The notes beneath the pieces were generated by a model, which saw nothing but the letters and a program-made list of their open reading frames with translations, did not search any database and was not told where the DNA came from. The position numbers and the translations under genes were made by a program. A stretch of 64,000 bases of DNA. It comes from Paraburkholderia diazotrophica (GTDB taxonomy: Bacteria; Pseudomonadota; Gammaproteobacteria; Burkholderiales; Burkholderiaceae). Shown piece by piece: positions 9,727 to 18,564 of this stretch; the first letter of the stretch is position 1; each line of letters begins with the position of its first letter. The stretch is taken from the NCBI RefSeq assembly GCF_900108945.1, contig NZ_FNYE01000005.1:1-64000 (forward strand). Reading direction: 5' to 3'.

Positions 9727-9807
9727 CGAAACATGTCCGTGCGTAAGTCCATCACACCATTCTAGAGAGTGCGGGACGCAAAACCAGCATGGCGCGCAAG
9801 CAGCACG

Positions 9808-10485
9808 TCAGGAGCGAACGCCAAAAAAGCCCTGCCAGAGCGAATCGAAAAGATTCCCCGCGCGCGCTTCGTGCGAAGGTTTATCGTGCCTGGCCGCAGC
9901 GGCTTGAGTTTGAGATGGCGAGCGCGCGGCCTGTTCGGCAGGCTCGGGCGCAATATCGGCGTCGGCCTCGTTGGACGAGTGGTCCGCATCGGCGGTCGGG
10001 TCCGCATTTGCGGTTTGCTCGTCATGCTCCGCGCGCCGCGACTCCTGCAGTGCCCACACGCTGTCGGCGATACGCTGCGCCACATCGGCATTGCAATTGC
10101 GGCCGAGCAGCACGCCGAACAGCACGTCGCGGTTGTGGCCTTCGTCGGCAAAGCGCATCGCGACGCCGACCATCTGCGCATACTCCGCCTGCGCGGCGGC
10201 CTGCGCCTTGCGCGCGCGCTCCGCCTCCTTCTCCTGCTGACGCTTGTGCAGCGCCTCCCAGCGCCGCATTTCCTGCTCATAGACCGAGTCGTAGACCTTG
10301 CGCTGGTTTTCGTCGGAGAGAAGCGCGTATGCGTCCTTGATCTCCTGGAACGTTGCGCGCGCGGCGTCTTCGTGGCCGGCGTTGCGGTCGGGATGCCACT
10401 TCATCGCGGCCTTCCGGTACGCCCGTTTGATCTCTTCCAAGGTGGCGTCTTGAGACACGCCAAGCTTCGCGTAAAGGGTTGCCAT
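9808..10485 (-). CDS. J-domain protein (DnaJ-like co-chaperone)
   Basis: 225 residues. A full J domain fills residues 1-70: helix I YAKLGVSQDAT, helix II IKRAYRKAAMKW, the essential HPD at 31-33 and helix III FQEIKDAYALLSDENQRKVYD. After it comes a charged helical segment (about 75-105), a short middle domain and a disordered acidic/Ala-rich tail. The Gly/Phe and zinc-finger regions of true DnaJ are absent, so it is a type III J-protein that would stimulate a DnaK ATPase for a specialised client. It is first in a likely two-gene operon with 9184-9726. Confidence 0.85.
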   Translation of the reverse strand: MATLYAKLGVSQDATLEEIKRAYRKAAMKWHPDRNAGHEDAARATFQEIKDAYALLSDENQRKVYDSVYEQEMRRWEALHKRQQEKEAERARKAQAAAQAEYAQMVGVAMRFADEGHNRDVLFGVLLGRNCNADVAQRIADSVWALQESRRAEHDEQTANADPTADADHSSNEADADIAPEPAEQAARSPSQTQAAAARHDKPSHEARAGNLFDSLWQGFFGVRS

Positions 10486-10827
10486 GTCGCGTTGGATTCA
10501 CGGTTTGCAGTAGACGGTCGCGTTCATCCTAGCACGCGACGATCGGGCCCGAGATCGGCGAGCGGCAACGGACTGCGTCGCGCTTTCATGCACGGGCAGA
10601 CTGATTGCGCGCGCATCGATGACGGATGCTCGTGCGAATGTGCGCCAACGCACATTGCGCGCGGCCTGCGAGCACCCACCGTCATATGTTCGACACACGC
10701 GTCACGCACCATCGGCCCTCGGTAATGAACAGGTAACCAACCTTGCGTCCGGGTTGCATTCCCCGCTTTCACCGTTCGCACTCCCGGCGCTGCCCTCGTC
10801 ACGTTGCTCCTTTCAAGGAACATTTCC
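10486..10827. other. divergent intergenic region
   Basis: 342 bp between the J-domain gene and the phytase-like gene, which point away from each other. I see no gene or RNA in it; it must hold both promoters. Confidence 0.5.
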
Positions 10828-12330
10828 GTGCTGCGCTCACGACTCTTCGTCCGCACCATGCTTGGTGCCATCGCATCGCTCGCGGCGCTTGCCGCTGCCC
10901 CCGCCGCTCACGCCACCGTCGATCTGATCGCCATCGGCAAACTGGACGGCAATCTCGTCGACAAGTCGAAAGACACGGCTGGCAAGCTCGAAAACGGTGC
11001 GCCCGGCAACCTGCTCGGCGGCATGGGCTCGGGCATCGGCTACGCAGGCTGTCACACGTTCCTCGCCGTGCCGGATCGCGGGCCGAATGCGATTCCGTAT
11101 AACGCGGCCATCGACGACACCGCTTCGTACATCAATCGCTTCCAGACGCTGCGCCTGCATCTGAAAGAAGCGCCGAAGGGTTCGTCGCTGCCCTTCACGC
11201 TGACGCCGAAGCTCCTCGATACGACGCTGCTGCACACGTCCGATCGTCTCGTCTATGGCACGGGCGCCGCTTACGGCGTGCCGAACGGCGCACCGAAACT
11301 CAACAGCCAGAACCATACGAACTACTTCACAGGCCGCTCGGACAACTTCGATCCCGCGCACCTGTCGACCTATCCGCTCGACGCCCGCTTCGATCCCGAA
11401 AGCATCCGCGTCGCGAACGATGGCGACAGCGTGTTCATCTCCGATGAGTACGGCCCCTATGTCTACCGCTTCGACCGCAAGAGCGGCCGCCGCATCGCGA
11501 CGTACAAGCTGCCCGACACGTTCGCCGTATCGACGCTCTCGCCCGTCGGCAACGACGAGATCAGCATGAACACGTCGGGACGCGTCGCGAACAAGGGCAT
11601 GGAAGGCCTCGCGATTTCGCCCGACGGCACGACGCTCTTCGGCGCGATGCAAAGCCCGCTGATCCAGGACGGCGGCACGAATGGCGCGTACACGCGCATC
11701 GTGAAGATCGATATCCGCACGGGCCGCACGACGCAGTACGCGTACCCGCTCACGAACATCGGCTCGACGGCCAAGCCGAAGTACCCGACGATCAGCGACG
11801 TGCTCGCCATCAACGATCATGAGTTGCTGATGGACGAGCGCGACGGCAAGGGCCTCGGCGACGATTCGACGGCCGCGTTCAAGCAGGTCTTCCGCATCGA
11901 TCTGACGGGCGCGCAGGACGTGGGTCAGACGAGCAGCCAGAGCGGCCTCGCGCCCTATGCGCTGAAGAAGACCCTGTTCCTCGATGTCGTCGCGGCGCTG
12001 ACGTCGCATGGCTACAAGCCGACCGACATTCCGGCAAAGCTCGAAGGCCTCGCGTTCGGCCCGGACGTGACGGTGGGCGGCGTGAAAAAGCACACGCTCT
12101 TCATCGCGAACGACAACGACTTCCTCGCGACCGTCACCGATACGAATCACCCGTCGGGCATCGAGAATCCGAATCAGTTCTTCGTGTTCGCCATCGATCG
12201 CGCCGATCTGCCCCACTATGTCGCGCAGCGTCTGCCGGGCGTATCGAACGACGACCATGGCCGCGGTGAAATGTGCGGCCGCGATGACGATGACGACCAG
12301 GGTCAGGACCATGACGGCCACGGTCACTAA
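10828..12330 (+). CDS. secreted esterase-like / phytase-like domain protein
   Basis: 500 residues from a GTG with AAGGAA 8 bases upstream; a TTG at 10804 is a weaker alternative. Signal peptide with cleavage after AAPAAHA (about residue 30). The single domain matches the 'esterase-like activity of phytase' family (beta-propeller): GMGSGIGY, FLAVPDRGPNA, FDPESIRVANDGDSVFISDEYGPYVYRFD and NKGMEGLAISPDG are seen in order. The last 20 residues are a Cys/Asp/His-rich tail (RDDDDDQGQDHDGHGH) likely to bind metal. Periplasmic or extracellular hydrolysis of phosphate esters is inferred from the family; substrate unknown. Confidence 0.8.
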   Translation: MLRSRLFVRTMLGAIASLAALAAAPAAHATVDLIAIGKLDGNLVDKSKDTAGKLENGAPGNLLGGMGSGIGYAGCHTFLAVPDRGPNAIPYNAAIDDTASYINRFQTLRLHLKEAPKGSSLPFTLTPKLLDTTLLHTSDRLVYGTGAAYGVPNGAPKLNSQNHTNYFTGRSDNFDPAHLSTYPLDARFDPESIRVANDGDSVFISDEYGPYVYRFDRKSGRRIATYKLPDTFAVSTLSPVGNDEISMNTSGRVANKGMEGLAISPDGTTLFGAMQSPLIQDGGTNGAYTRIVKIDIRTGRTTQYAYPLTNIGSTAKPKYPTISDVLAINDHELLMDERDGKGLGDDSTAAFKQVFRIDLTGAQDVGQTSSQSGLAPYALKKTLFLDVVAALTSHGYKPTDIPAKLEGLAFGPDVTVGGVKKHTLFIANDNDFLATVTDTNHPSGIENPNQFFVFAIDRADLPHYVAQRLPGVSNDDHGRGEMCGRDDDDDQGQDHDGHGH

Positions 12331-12388
12331 CCACGGTCTCTAGCCACTGACATCACGGGTTCCTGCGTCCCCTGACGGACGTTGAGAT

Positions 12389-12426
12389 GAGCCGGCCGCG
12401 GCGATCCGCATGCCGGCTCTCTTTTT
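12389..12426 (+). terminator. intrinsic terminator
   Basis: GAGCCGGC (12389-12396) pairs with GCCGGCTC (12412-12419), followed by TCTTTTT. It ends the phytase-like gene. Confidence 0.75.
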
Positions 12427-12481
12427 GCCCTCGACAAAGCGAGCCTCTGCGCGCGCCGCTTCACGCGTATAGAATCGACGC

Positions 12482-13267
12482 ATGAAGAAGCCCGCATCCC
12501 CAGGCTCGCCGTCCGTCGTCGTTGCAGCGGCCGAGCCCGAACTGCCGCTCTCTGCGCCGAGCGTCGCCTCGGTTGCGCTGGCCGCGTCGATCGCGCTGAT
12601 CGCATGGTGCGCGTTCGCCGCGCAAACGGACATCACCGTGCATCGCATGCTCACGCGCGGCTTCGGCGTGATCGATGGCATCGAGCGGCTCACCAGTTAT
12701 CTGACTAATCTGACGATCTTCGCGTGCGCGCTCTGCTTCACGTGCGTCGGATTCTTCAACCTGCGCAGCCGCGTGCCCTTCGCCCCCTTCGTGGGATTCT
12801 TCCGCAAGCCGACCGTCGTGACGGCCGTGACCGTGTATATCGTGTTCGTCGGCATCGCGTACAACGTGTTGCTGCGCCATACCTGGACGCCGTCGGGCTG
12901 GCGCGTGCTGCTCAACGAAAGCCTGCATACGATCGTGCCTGTGCTCGCCGCGCTGTACTGGCTGCTGTTCGTGCCGCGCTTTCATCTGACGCTGCGCCAT
13001 CTGTTGTGGTGGCTCGTCTATCCGCTCGGCTATCTCGCGCTGACGATGCTGCGCGGCGCGTTCTCCGACTTCTATCCGTATCCGTTCATCGATGTCGGCG
13101 AGCTCGGCTACGAACGCGTGATGATCAACGCGAGCCTGCTCGTGCTCGCCTTCCTGACGCTGATGGCCGTGTTCGTCGCCATCAATCATCGACGGCCCAT
13201 GCCGTCGATATCGCCCGCACCCGTTCCTCACCCAGCAGAGAACCATCATGACAACGACCCGGCGTGA
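12482..13267 (+). CDS. Pr6Pr family integral membrane protein
   Basis: 261 residues with about six membrane helices and a disordered N-terminal ~25 residues. Features of the Pr6Pr/FAR-17a-like family: SYLTNLTIFACALCF after the first helix, VTVYIVFVGIAYNVLLRHTW, the NESLHTIVPVLAALYWLLF segment with its conserved His, and FYPYPFIDVGELGYERVM before the last helix. Biochemical role unknown. Its last 20 bases overlap the HiPIP gene, so translation is probably coupled and the two may share an electron-transfer or envelope role. Confidence 0.8.
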   Translation: MKKPASPGSPSVVVAAAEPELPLSAPSVASVALAASIALIAWCAFAAQTDITVHRMLTRGFGVIDGIERLTSYLTNLTIFACALCFTCVGFFNLRSRVPFAPFVGFFRKPTVVTAVTVYIVFVGIAYNVLLRHTWTPSGWRVLLNESLHTIVPVLAALYWLLFVPRFHLTLRHLLWWLVYPLGYLALTMLRGAFSDFYPYPFIDVGELGYERVMINASLLVLAFLTLMAVFVAINHRRPMPSISPAPVPHPAENHHDNDPA

Positions 13268-13553
13268 GTTCATCGTAGCTGCGGCTAGCCTGTGCGCGGC
13301 GCTCGCCGCAAGCCGCAACGCCCGCGCGGACGAGAAGCTGAGCGAATCCGATCCGGCCGCGAAGGCGGTCGGCTACGTCGCCGTCGCAGCGAAAGTCGAC
13401 AAGGCGCGCTTCCCGAACTACAAGGCAGGACAGACGTGCAGCAACTGTTCGCTCTTTCAAGGCAATCCGACGGATGCATGGGGCGGCTGCACGCTCTTCG
13501 GCACGAAGCAGGTGGCAGGTGGAGGCTGGTGCAGTTCCTATACCAACATGTAG
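13248..13553 (+). CDS. high-potential iron-sulfur protein (HiPIP), Tat-exported
   Basis: 101 residues. The N-terminus TTTRREFIVAAASL is a twin-arginine signal with cleavage near residue 27. Four Cys at 64, 67, 81 and 95 (CxxC, then C at +14 and +14) match the HiPIP [4Fe-4S] ligand pattern, with conserved NYKAGQTCSNCSLFQG and GGWCSSY. It is a periplasmic one-electron carrier, often feeding an oxidase or reductase chain. The ATG lies inside the 3' end of the Pr6Pr gene (20-bp overlap, different frame). No obvious partner reductase lies nearby. Confidence 0.92.
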   Translation: MTTTRREFIVAAASLCAALAASRNARADEKLSESDPAAKAVGYVAVAAKVDKARFPNYKAGQTCSNCSLFQGNPTDAWGGCTLFGTKQVAGGGWCSSYTNM

Positions 13554-13739
13554 CGGACATGTAGCGCCGCTTTCTCGCGTGAGACTGCATGCGTCGCGCG
13601 CGTCCCCGTTGGGTTAGTCCCCGTTCGGTTAGTATTCGCACGTACCTGCTGTTGTACGCGTGAGCGGCCTGCTCGTCGACGGCATTCCGCCCGATATCGG
13701 CGGCACGATAGCGTCGCAACTTCATAAAAAGTTCTGCCG

Positions 13740-14837
13740 ATGCCCGCGTCTGTCACGTCATGTTGTCCGTCGCGCCGTTTTCGGGCGCGCTTACCGCATG
13801 GGCTGTGCTCGTTCGGGTCGAGCGCAATCAGCGTCATGTTCAGCTTCGCGCTCTTCGTCGCGCCCGGTCTCGCGACATCTGCCTGCGCGCAAGGCTCCGT
13901 CACGCTGTACGGTCTCATCGACACCAGCATCGAAGTGACGAATCCCGGCAGCGGCTACGTTGCGCGCATGGACTCCGGCGCCTGGCGCGGCACGCGCGTC
14001 GGGCTGCGCGGCAGCGAGCCGCTCGGCGACGGCAATAGCCTGATTTTCACGCTCGAGAACGGCTTCGATTCATCGAGCGGCGAGTTCTCCGTGCCGGCCA
14101 GCATCTTCAACCGGCAGGCATGGATCGGCGCGCACGGCGCATGGGGCGAGTTGCGCCTCGGGCGCCAGTACTCGCCGATCTATATTCCATTCAAAGGGCA
14201 ACTCGATGCATTCGGCGCGGGCACGATCGCATCGGGGCTGAACAACCTGTCGAAGATCACGCCGTACACCGACAACGCGCTGGCCTACCTGTCGCCGACC
14301 ATCTGGGGATTCAGCGCGACGGGCATGTATGCACTGCGCGATCCCGCCGACGGCAACGGCATCGGCGGGTATTACGTGACGGCCGACTGGGCGCTCGGCC
14401 CCATGAAGTTCCTTTACGCGCATCAGCAGACGCATGGCAGCGGCGCGCTACGCGCGAACTTCGCGGGCGCTTCGTACCAGTGGGGCACGTTGACAGGCTA
14501 TCTCGCGTACTTCAACGGCGACGGCGGCACGCCCCGCTATCACGACGATGGCCTGTCGTTGTCCGCGTTGTGGCAGATCACCCCGCAGGCCAGCGCGTCG
14601 CTCGGCTATGCGCATGCGCGCGATCGCAGCGGCGGCAACAACGATGCCGACCAGTTCAGCATCATGTTCGACTACCAGGTGTCGAAGACGCTGTCACTGT
14701 ATCTGAGCGCCGCCGACCTGGAGAATCGCGGCGAGGCCACATTCACGCTGCGCGGCGTCAATGTGGTGGGCTTGCCCGTCGCCTATCCGGGCGCGCCTGT
14801 ACGCGGAGTGCAGGTCGGGATAATCGAGCGGTTCTAG
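13740..14837 (+). CDS. Gram-negative outer-membrane porin
   Basis: 365 residues. After a signal segment ending TSACAQG come the standard trimeric beta-proteobacterial porin signatures: SVTLYGLIDTSIE, SGAWRGTRVGLRGSEPLGDG, LENGFDSSSGEFS, FNRQAWIGAHGAWGELRLGRQYS (loop 3 start), and the C-terminal Phe (GIIERF) needed for outer-membrane assembly. Slightly short for the family. The N-terminus is odd: the annotated ATG gives an unusually long, Cys/Arg-containing n-region, and the alternative ATG at 13836 gives a signal with no positive charge. No strong ribosome binding site at either, so the start is uncertain. Confidence 0.85.
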   Translation: MPASVTSCCPSRRFRARLPHGLCSFGSSAISVMFSFALFVAPGLATSACAQGSVTLYGLIDTSIEVTNPGSGYVARMDSGAWRGTRVGLRGSEPLGDGNSLIFTLENGFDSSSGEFSVPASIFNRQAWIGAHGAWGELRLGRQYSPIYIPFKGQLDAFGAGTIASGLNNLSKITPYTDNALAYLSPTIWGFSATGMYALRDPADGNGIGGYYVTADWALGPMKFLYAHQQTHGSGALRANFAGASYQWGTLTGYLAYFNGDGGTPRYHDDGLSLSALWQITPQASASLGYAHARDRSGGNNDADQFSIMFDYQVSKTLSLYLSAADLENRGEATFTLRGVNVVGLPVAYPGAPVRGVQVGIIERF

Positions 14838-14966
14838 CGCGGTGCAGTATCCTGCATTGAACTATCGTGCCTTCTGCCATCGTGCCTTCTGCCGCTACTC
14901 GCGGTAGATGGCACATGCATTGCGGATTTCGTCGGTGTGTCGAACTGCACTCGCGAGAACTGCATG

Positions 14967-15371
14967 ATGAACTTGCACCAGACTGCTTTCCCTTTTTTTG
15001 TTTATCCCGTCAATCAGCGGCTGCATACGCCGACGCCACCCGAGGTCGATCCCGATCCGGCGCCGGACGACGATCCCGATCCCGGTCCCGACTCACCGCC
15101 CATTCCCGAGCGCGAGCCTGACCCTGTGCCACCCGCCGAGGAGCCGCCCGCGGGCGATCCACCCAAGCGCGAGCCACCGATGCACGCAGGCCGTCCAAAG
15201 CCCCGCCGCGCCCGAGCCATGCAAGCGGCGTGCGCCGCCGCGCGTCAAAGCTGCGGATCGAACAGCGACACGAGCCGGTCAACGACTTTCTCCGTTGACG
15301 GCCGCCGCTTGCAGTCGTCGAGCGTCACGCGCCTGGACTTCGCGAGATCGTCGGCGAAGATCTGCGTCTGA
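14967..15371 (+). CDS. small Pro/Asp/Glu-rich protein, 3' end uncertain
   Basis: 134 residues from the second of two adjacent ATGs. The start MNLHQTAFPFFVYPVNQ looks like a genuine short N-terminus, then a very acidic Pro/Asp/Glu stretch (PDPAPDDDPDPGPDSPPIPE), common in small Burkholderia proteins of unknown function. The last ~42 codons lie antisense to the 3' end of the decayed cardiolipin synthase gene and look like chance coding, so the original stop has probably been lost by the rearrangement there. Confidence 0.4.
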   Translation: MNLHQTAFPFFVYPVNQRLHTPTPPEVDPDPAPDDDPDPGPDSPPIPEREPDPVPPAEEPPAGDPPKREPPMHAGRPKPRRARAMQAACAAARQSCGSNSDTSRSTTFSVDGRRLQSSSVTRLDFARSSAKICV

Positions 15372-16107
15372 CGACGCGCGAACGCTTCATCGTAGAGATT
15401 GAGATTCGCCTCGTCATTGAGCTTGAATCCATGCAATACATTGCCCGTCGCCTTGATTTAGTTGCCCACGAAGACAGCGTGCATATGACCGACAACGGGG
15501 CTCGTGATGCGGAAATACGTGTCACGCCAGTGCATCTCGTTCTGTGCACGTGCCGTCCACTCCCGCGCGATGCCGACACCGCGCGTAAAGCGGATGCGTC
15601 CGTCGATTACATGACGGCAGCTTGCGGTGCGTGCTGCCGTTCATGCGACCAAGCCCGGTCCGGTGCGGCTCGTGGAACTGGACCACTTCCGCACCTGCGT
15701 CATCGAGCATGCGCAGATAGCGCTTGTTCATCTTCTGCGAGCCGACCCAGGCGAGCAGCGCATGCACTGAAATGCCTGCACGCGCCTTCTCCGAAACGCG
15801 ACCGCGATCCGCTCGCCGATTGCGCCGACCAGCAGATGAAGGTTTCGAACGTGATGGTCTTCCGTGCACTCGCGATGCCTTCGAGCATCGAAGGAAAGAT
15901 CTCGTCGCCGTTGAGCGGCACATCGAAGCGGGTTGCCCGATACAACAAGCGGACCGGGCAACAGGCCCATCGAGCGGATGAACTGAGAATCGTGGCTGCG
16001 TACAGACGTTCGACCTTGTGCTCGATCTTCTTTTCGCCTGTCGAGAGATTGGCGAGCACAAGCACGACCACGGGTGTGACGACGACTGTGAGCGGTATCG
16101 TCAGCAT
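15245..16107 (-). pseudogene. cardiolipin synthase / phospholipase D family, frameshifted with internal deletion
   Basis: Reading leftwards, pieces of one protein appear in several frames: an N-terminus MLTIPLTVVVTPVVVLVLAN, then MGLLPGPLVVSGN, FDVPLNGDEIFPSMLEGIAS (frame shift), KARAGISVHALLAWVGSQKM, GAEVVQFHEP and THRK of the first HKD motif, then HMHAVFVGN. A stop (TAA) replaces the Trp of the usual NWIKATGN, and right after VLHG the sequence jumps to the C-terminal FKLNDEANLNLYDEAF and ends FDPQL. The whole second phospholipase D domain with its HKD motif is missing. The full-length gene would be about 1.4 kb; 0.86 kb remains. It cannot make active enzyme. Confidence 0.85.
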
Positions 16108-16219
16108 GCGCCGCGTTCAGCGGTGTTCAGGCTTTGGGAGACGCGCGCCGAAGAGCAAAGCTGTAACGGCGCGCACGAGAAGATGCATGCGAGTGCGCTG
16201 GAGATGCACTGCGAGTGCA

Positions 16220-16480
16220 CTACCAGTCCGGATTGTTCACTTCCTGGCGATAACCATATAGGTTGTTCAGCAGGCGATACGGGCGTCCGCTTTCCTGCAT
16301 TGCTTCGCGCCAGCCGCATAGCGTCGCTAGCGAATCGGTGTGCAGCACCGCATAGGGCTTGCTGGCCACGCCGCCGGTTGCCGTGCCTGGAAATAGTTCG
16401 ATCGCGTCGTCGTCGACCGTGAGCAGCATGCGTATGTCCGCCTGCAGAATCTGCATTTCATACTGGGAAGCAGGTGTCAT
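16220..16480 (-). CDS. hypothetical protein, 86 aa
   Basis: AGGAGA lies 6 bases before the ATG (MTPASQYEMQILQADIRMLL). The acidic N-terminal half and the central FPGTATGGVASKPYAVLHTD look like a folded soluble domain; no signal peptide or membrane segment. No family recognised. It sits between the pseudogene and the small membrane protein and is probably transcribed alone. Confidence 0.55.
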   Translation of the reverse strand: MTPASQYEMQILQADIRMLLTVDDDAIELFPGTATGGVASKPYAVLHTDSLATLCGWREAMQESGRPYRLLNNLYGYRQEVNNPDW

Positions 16481-16786
16481 GGCGCGTCTCCTTGGTGCGT
16501 CAGATTTGTTCTGGACCGTGGGATGCCGACCTGCTGAATCGACGGGCTGGCGAAGACGGTTTTCGAAGAATCAGGCTTCACACCGCTTGCGACGGACGAA
16601 GCCTAGTCTGTACTTGCAAGCAAACGACATTCCCAATGCACGTTCAAGACGGCGGGCGGGTGACGCGAGACGGCCGGTCGGCGCCTTGAAAAAAGCACCA
16701 ACGGAGGGAGTGAAAATTACGCGCCGCTGCTCGCTGGCCTCGGCGGAGAGGCGCGCCAGCGTGTCGCGGGGATCAACATCGAGAAG
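16481..16786. other. intergenic, nothing recognised
   Basis: About 306 bp upstream of the 86-residue gene; holds its promoter presumably. I see no gene, RNA or clear repeat. Confidence 0.4.
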
Positions 16787-16999
16787 TCAGTCGAGGGGAA
16801 GCTGATCGCAGGCGTTGGTAGTCGTCGATGCGCAGATGAACGAGTAGTCGCCGCTCCAGCGCACGGCAGTGGCACTGGCGTGCACGGCGTCCTGGAAATC
16901 GGGCGACGTTTCCCACGCGATATAGCCGGAACACAGCACAGCGGACATCACGACCAATGAGAAGGCAATCTTTTCAAAAACCTGAAAACGGGGCGGCAT
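16787..16999 (-). CDS. hypothetical small single-pass membrane or secreted protein, 70 aa
   Basis: AGGAAG precedes the ATG by 8 bases. One hydrophobic segment at about 11-29 (IAFSLVVMSAVLCSGYIAW) follows a short basic N-terminus; the exterior part holds two Cys (SFICAS, ACDQ) that could pair in the periplasm. No family recognised. Confidence 0.5.
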   Translation of the reverse strand: MPPRFQVFEKIAFSLVVMSAVLCSGYIAWETSPDFQDAVHASATAVRWSGDYSFICASTTTNACDQLPLD

Positions 17000-17457
17000 G
17001 GCATCTCTTCCTTAGACGCCGCATTTTACCTCAGTGTCAGGGTTTTTACCTAGATCGATCGCGGCTTCGCAACATGCTCTTGCTCGTCAGCGTGCCGACG
17101 CGCCCGCCGTCGCCCGAGATCATGCACCAGCAGCGCTCTGGTGTGCATGACGTTGAATGCCTCCATGCACTGCTGGCTAACCGGCCATCAGCTATCGGCG
17201 AAGCAGCGCATGACGTGGAGTGCATGCGCCAGTAAGCGGGGCAATCTTCTACGACTGGAACGAACGGATTGACCGGATTTTTTTATCCGGTGCATGCGGA
17301 CGAGATACCGCTTCCGAAGAGGCAATCAGGGTGAAGTCGGCTGCATTTGCATCGCAATGCAGCATGTGACGACGCTCACGACGGCAGTCGAATGCCGAGA
17401 TGCATTAAAGGCTATGCAGCGCAGCGATGTGCGCACCACGCGTAAGCCCCTGTCGAT
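17000..17457. other. intergenic, nothing recognised
   Basis: About 460 bp between a small membrane-protein gene and the end of the MscS gene. Several short frames exist in all directions but none has a binding site and protein-like composition. It adjoins the decayed zone and may be remnant sequence. Confidence 0.4.
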
Positions 17458-18306
17458 TCATGCATGCGCCCATGCTTGCCGGCTCTTCGTGGCCGGCTGC
17501 CGCGCCAACTTGAAGCCCGCTTCTTCCAGCACGGCTCGCGAGCGCTCGCGCAGATCCTCCGCGGCCAGTTGCGCGTCGGCTCCGCTCACCCAGACGGCGA
17601 TATGCAGCGCCGCGCCGCCGCCCCGCGGATAGTCCGATGCCGTGACCATCGGCGCGAGCGTCGTGCCGCCGAGCACACGGGGATCGTCGGCGATCAGCTT
17701 TTTCAGCGCATCGATGGCGCCCGCCACGTCCTGGCGCTGAGCAATCCCGACCTCCGCTTCGATGCGCTGCGTCCCGCCGCTGGAGTAATTGATGACGGGA
17801 TTGCTCCAGATCTGGCTGTTCGGTACGAAGACGGCGTTGCCGTCGCTGCGTTCGATGCGCGTCGTGAAGAGACCCACTTCGCGCACGATGCCCGCCGTCG
17901 CGCCCGTGCCTTCGATCAGATCCCCGGTACGAAACGGCCGCAGCAAAAGCAACATAATGCCGGCTGCAATATTTTGCAGCGTGCCCTGCAATGCGAGGCC
18001 GATGGCGAGGCCGGCCGCGCCGAGCACGGCCAGTACGCTCGCCGTCGCGACGCCGACTTCGCTCAGCGCCGCGAACAGCACGAGCACGCGCACGGCCCAG
18101 GCGCCGATCGCATTGATCATCGGCGCGAGCGTGGGGTCCGCACGCGTGCGGGCCAGCCCTTTCGACAGCAGCGAGCCAGTTCGGTTAGACACCCACCAGC
18201 CGACGATCAGGATCAGGATTGCCACCGCCGCATGCATCAGATCATGCGTGAGTGTGACGATCAGCGAGGGTTGCAGGTGAAACACGCGAGTGAGCAAATC
18301 ATCCAT
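17458..18306 (-). CDS. small-conductance mechanosensitive channel, MscS family
   Basis: 282 residues, close to E. coli MscS (286). Start MDDLLTRVFHLQP chosen because the topology then matches: TM1 around 25-45 (MHAAVAILILIVGWWV), TM2 about 65-85, pore helix TM3 VLAVLGAAGLAIGLALQGTLQNIAAGIML at about 95-123 with the Gly/Ala packing pattern, then PFRTGDLIEG and the beta domain IVREVGLFTTRIERSDGNAVFVPNSQI. It releases solutes from the cytoplasm under hypo-osmotic shock. An ATG 29 codons upstream in frame is possible but adds a non-family extension. Divergent from the MFS gene. Confidence 0.88.
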   Translation of the reverse strand: MDDLLTRVFHLQPSLIVTLTHDLMHAAVAILILIVGWWVSNRTGSLLSKGLARTRADPTLAPMINAIGAWAVRVLVLFAALSEVGVATASVLAVLGAAGLAIGLALQGTLQNIAAGIMLLLLRPFRTGDLIEGTGATAGIVREVGLFTTRIERSDGNAVFVPNSQIWSNPVINYSSGGTQRIEAEVGIAQRQDVAGAIDALKKLIADDPRVLGGTTLAPMVTASDYPRGGGAALHIAVWVSGADAQLAAEDLRERSRAVLEEAGFKLARQPATKSRQAWAHA

Positions 18307-18564
18307 GGTTGCATTGCAGTTCGATGGGAATTGGACGCGACGCCAAATGCGGCGCAAGAAGGGCAACGTCGGAGCAAGGGGGACCGACGCCATCCGGCAC
18401 GAAACGGCAAGCGAGAGCGGCTTGCTCTACACTGGCGGCCCGACAATGCCCTGGCTCGACACAGCGTTGCGTCGAGCTTCTTTCAACTGCGCGTGCAAAT
18501 GCGGTGCCTGATACCCGCGCACGCATACGACGGCCCGTTATCTGGGACGTCCATTCATTTATTG

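Noticed and set aside
17464..18564. Upstream open extension of the MFS transporter frame (367 codons)
   Set aside because: Arg/Ala/Gln-rich antisense shadow of the MscS gene; the MFS family starts near 18565.
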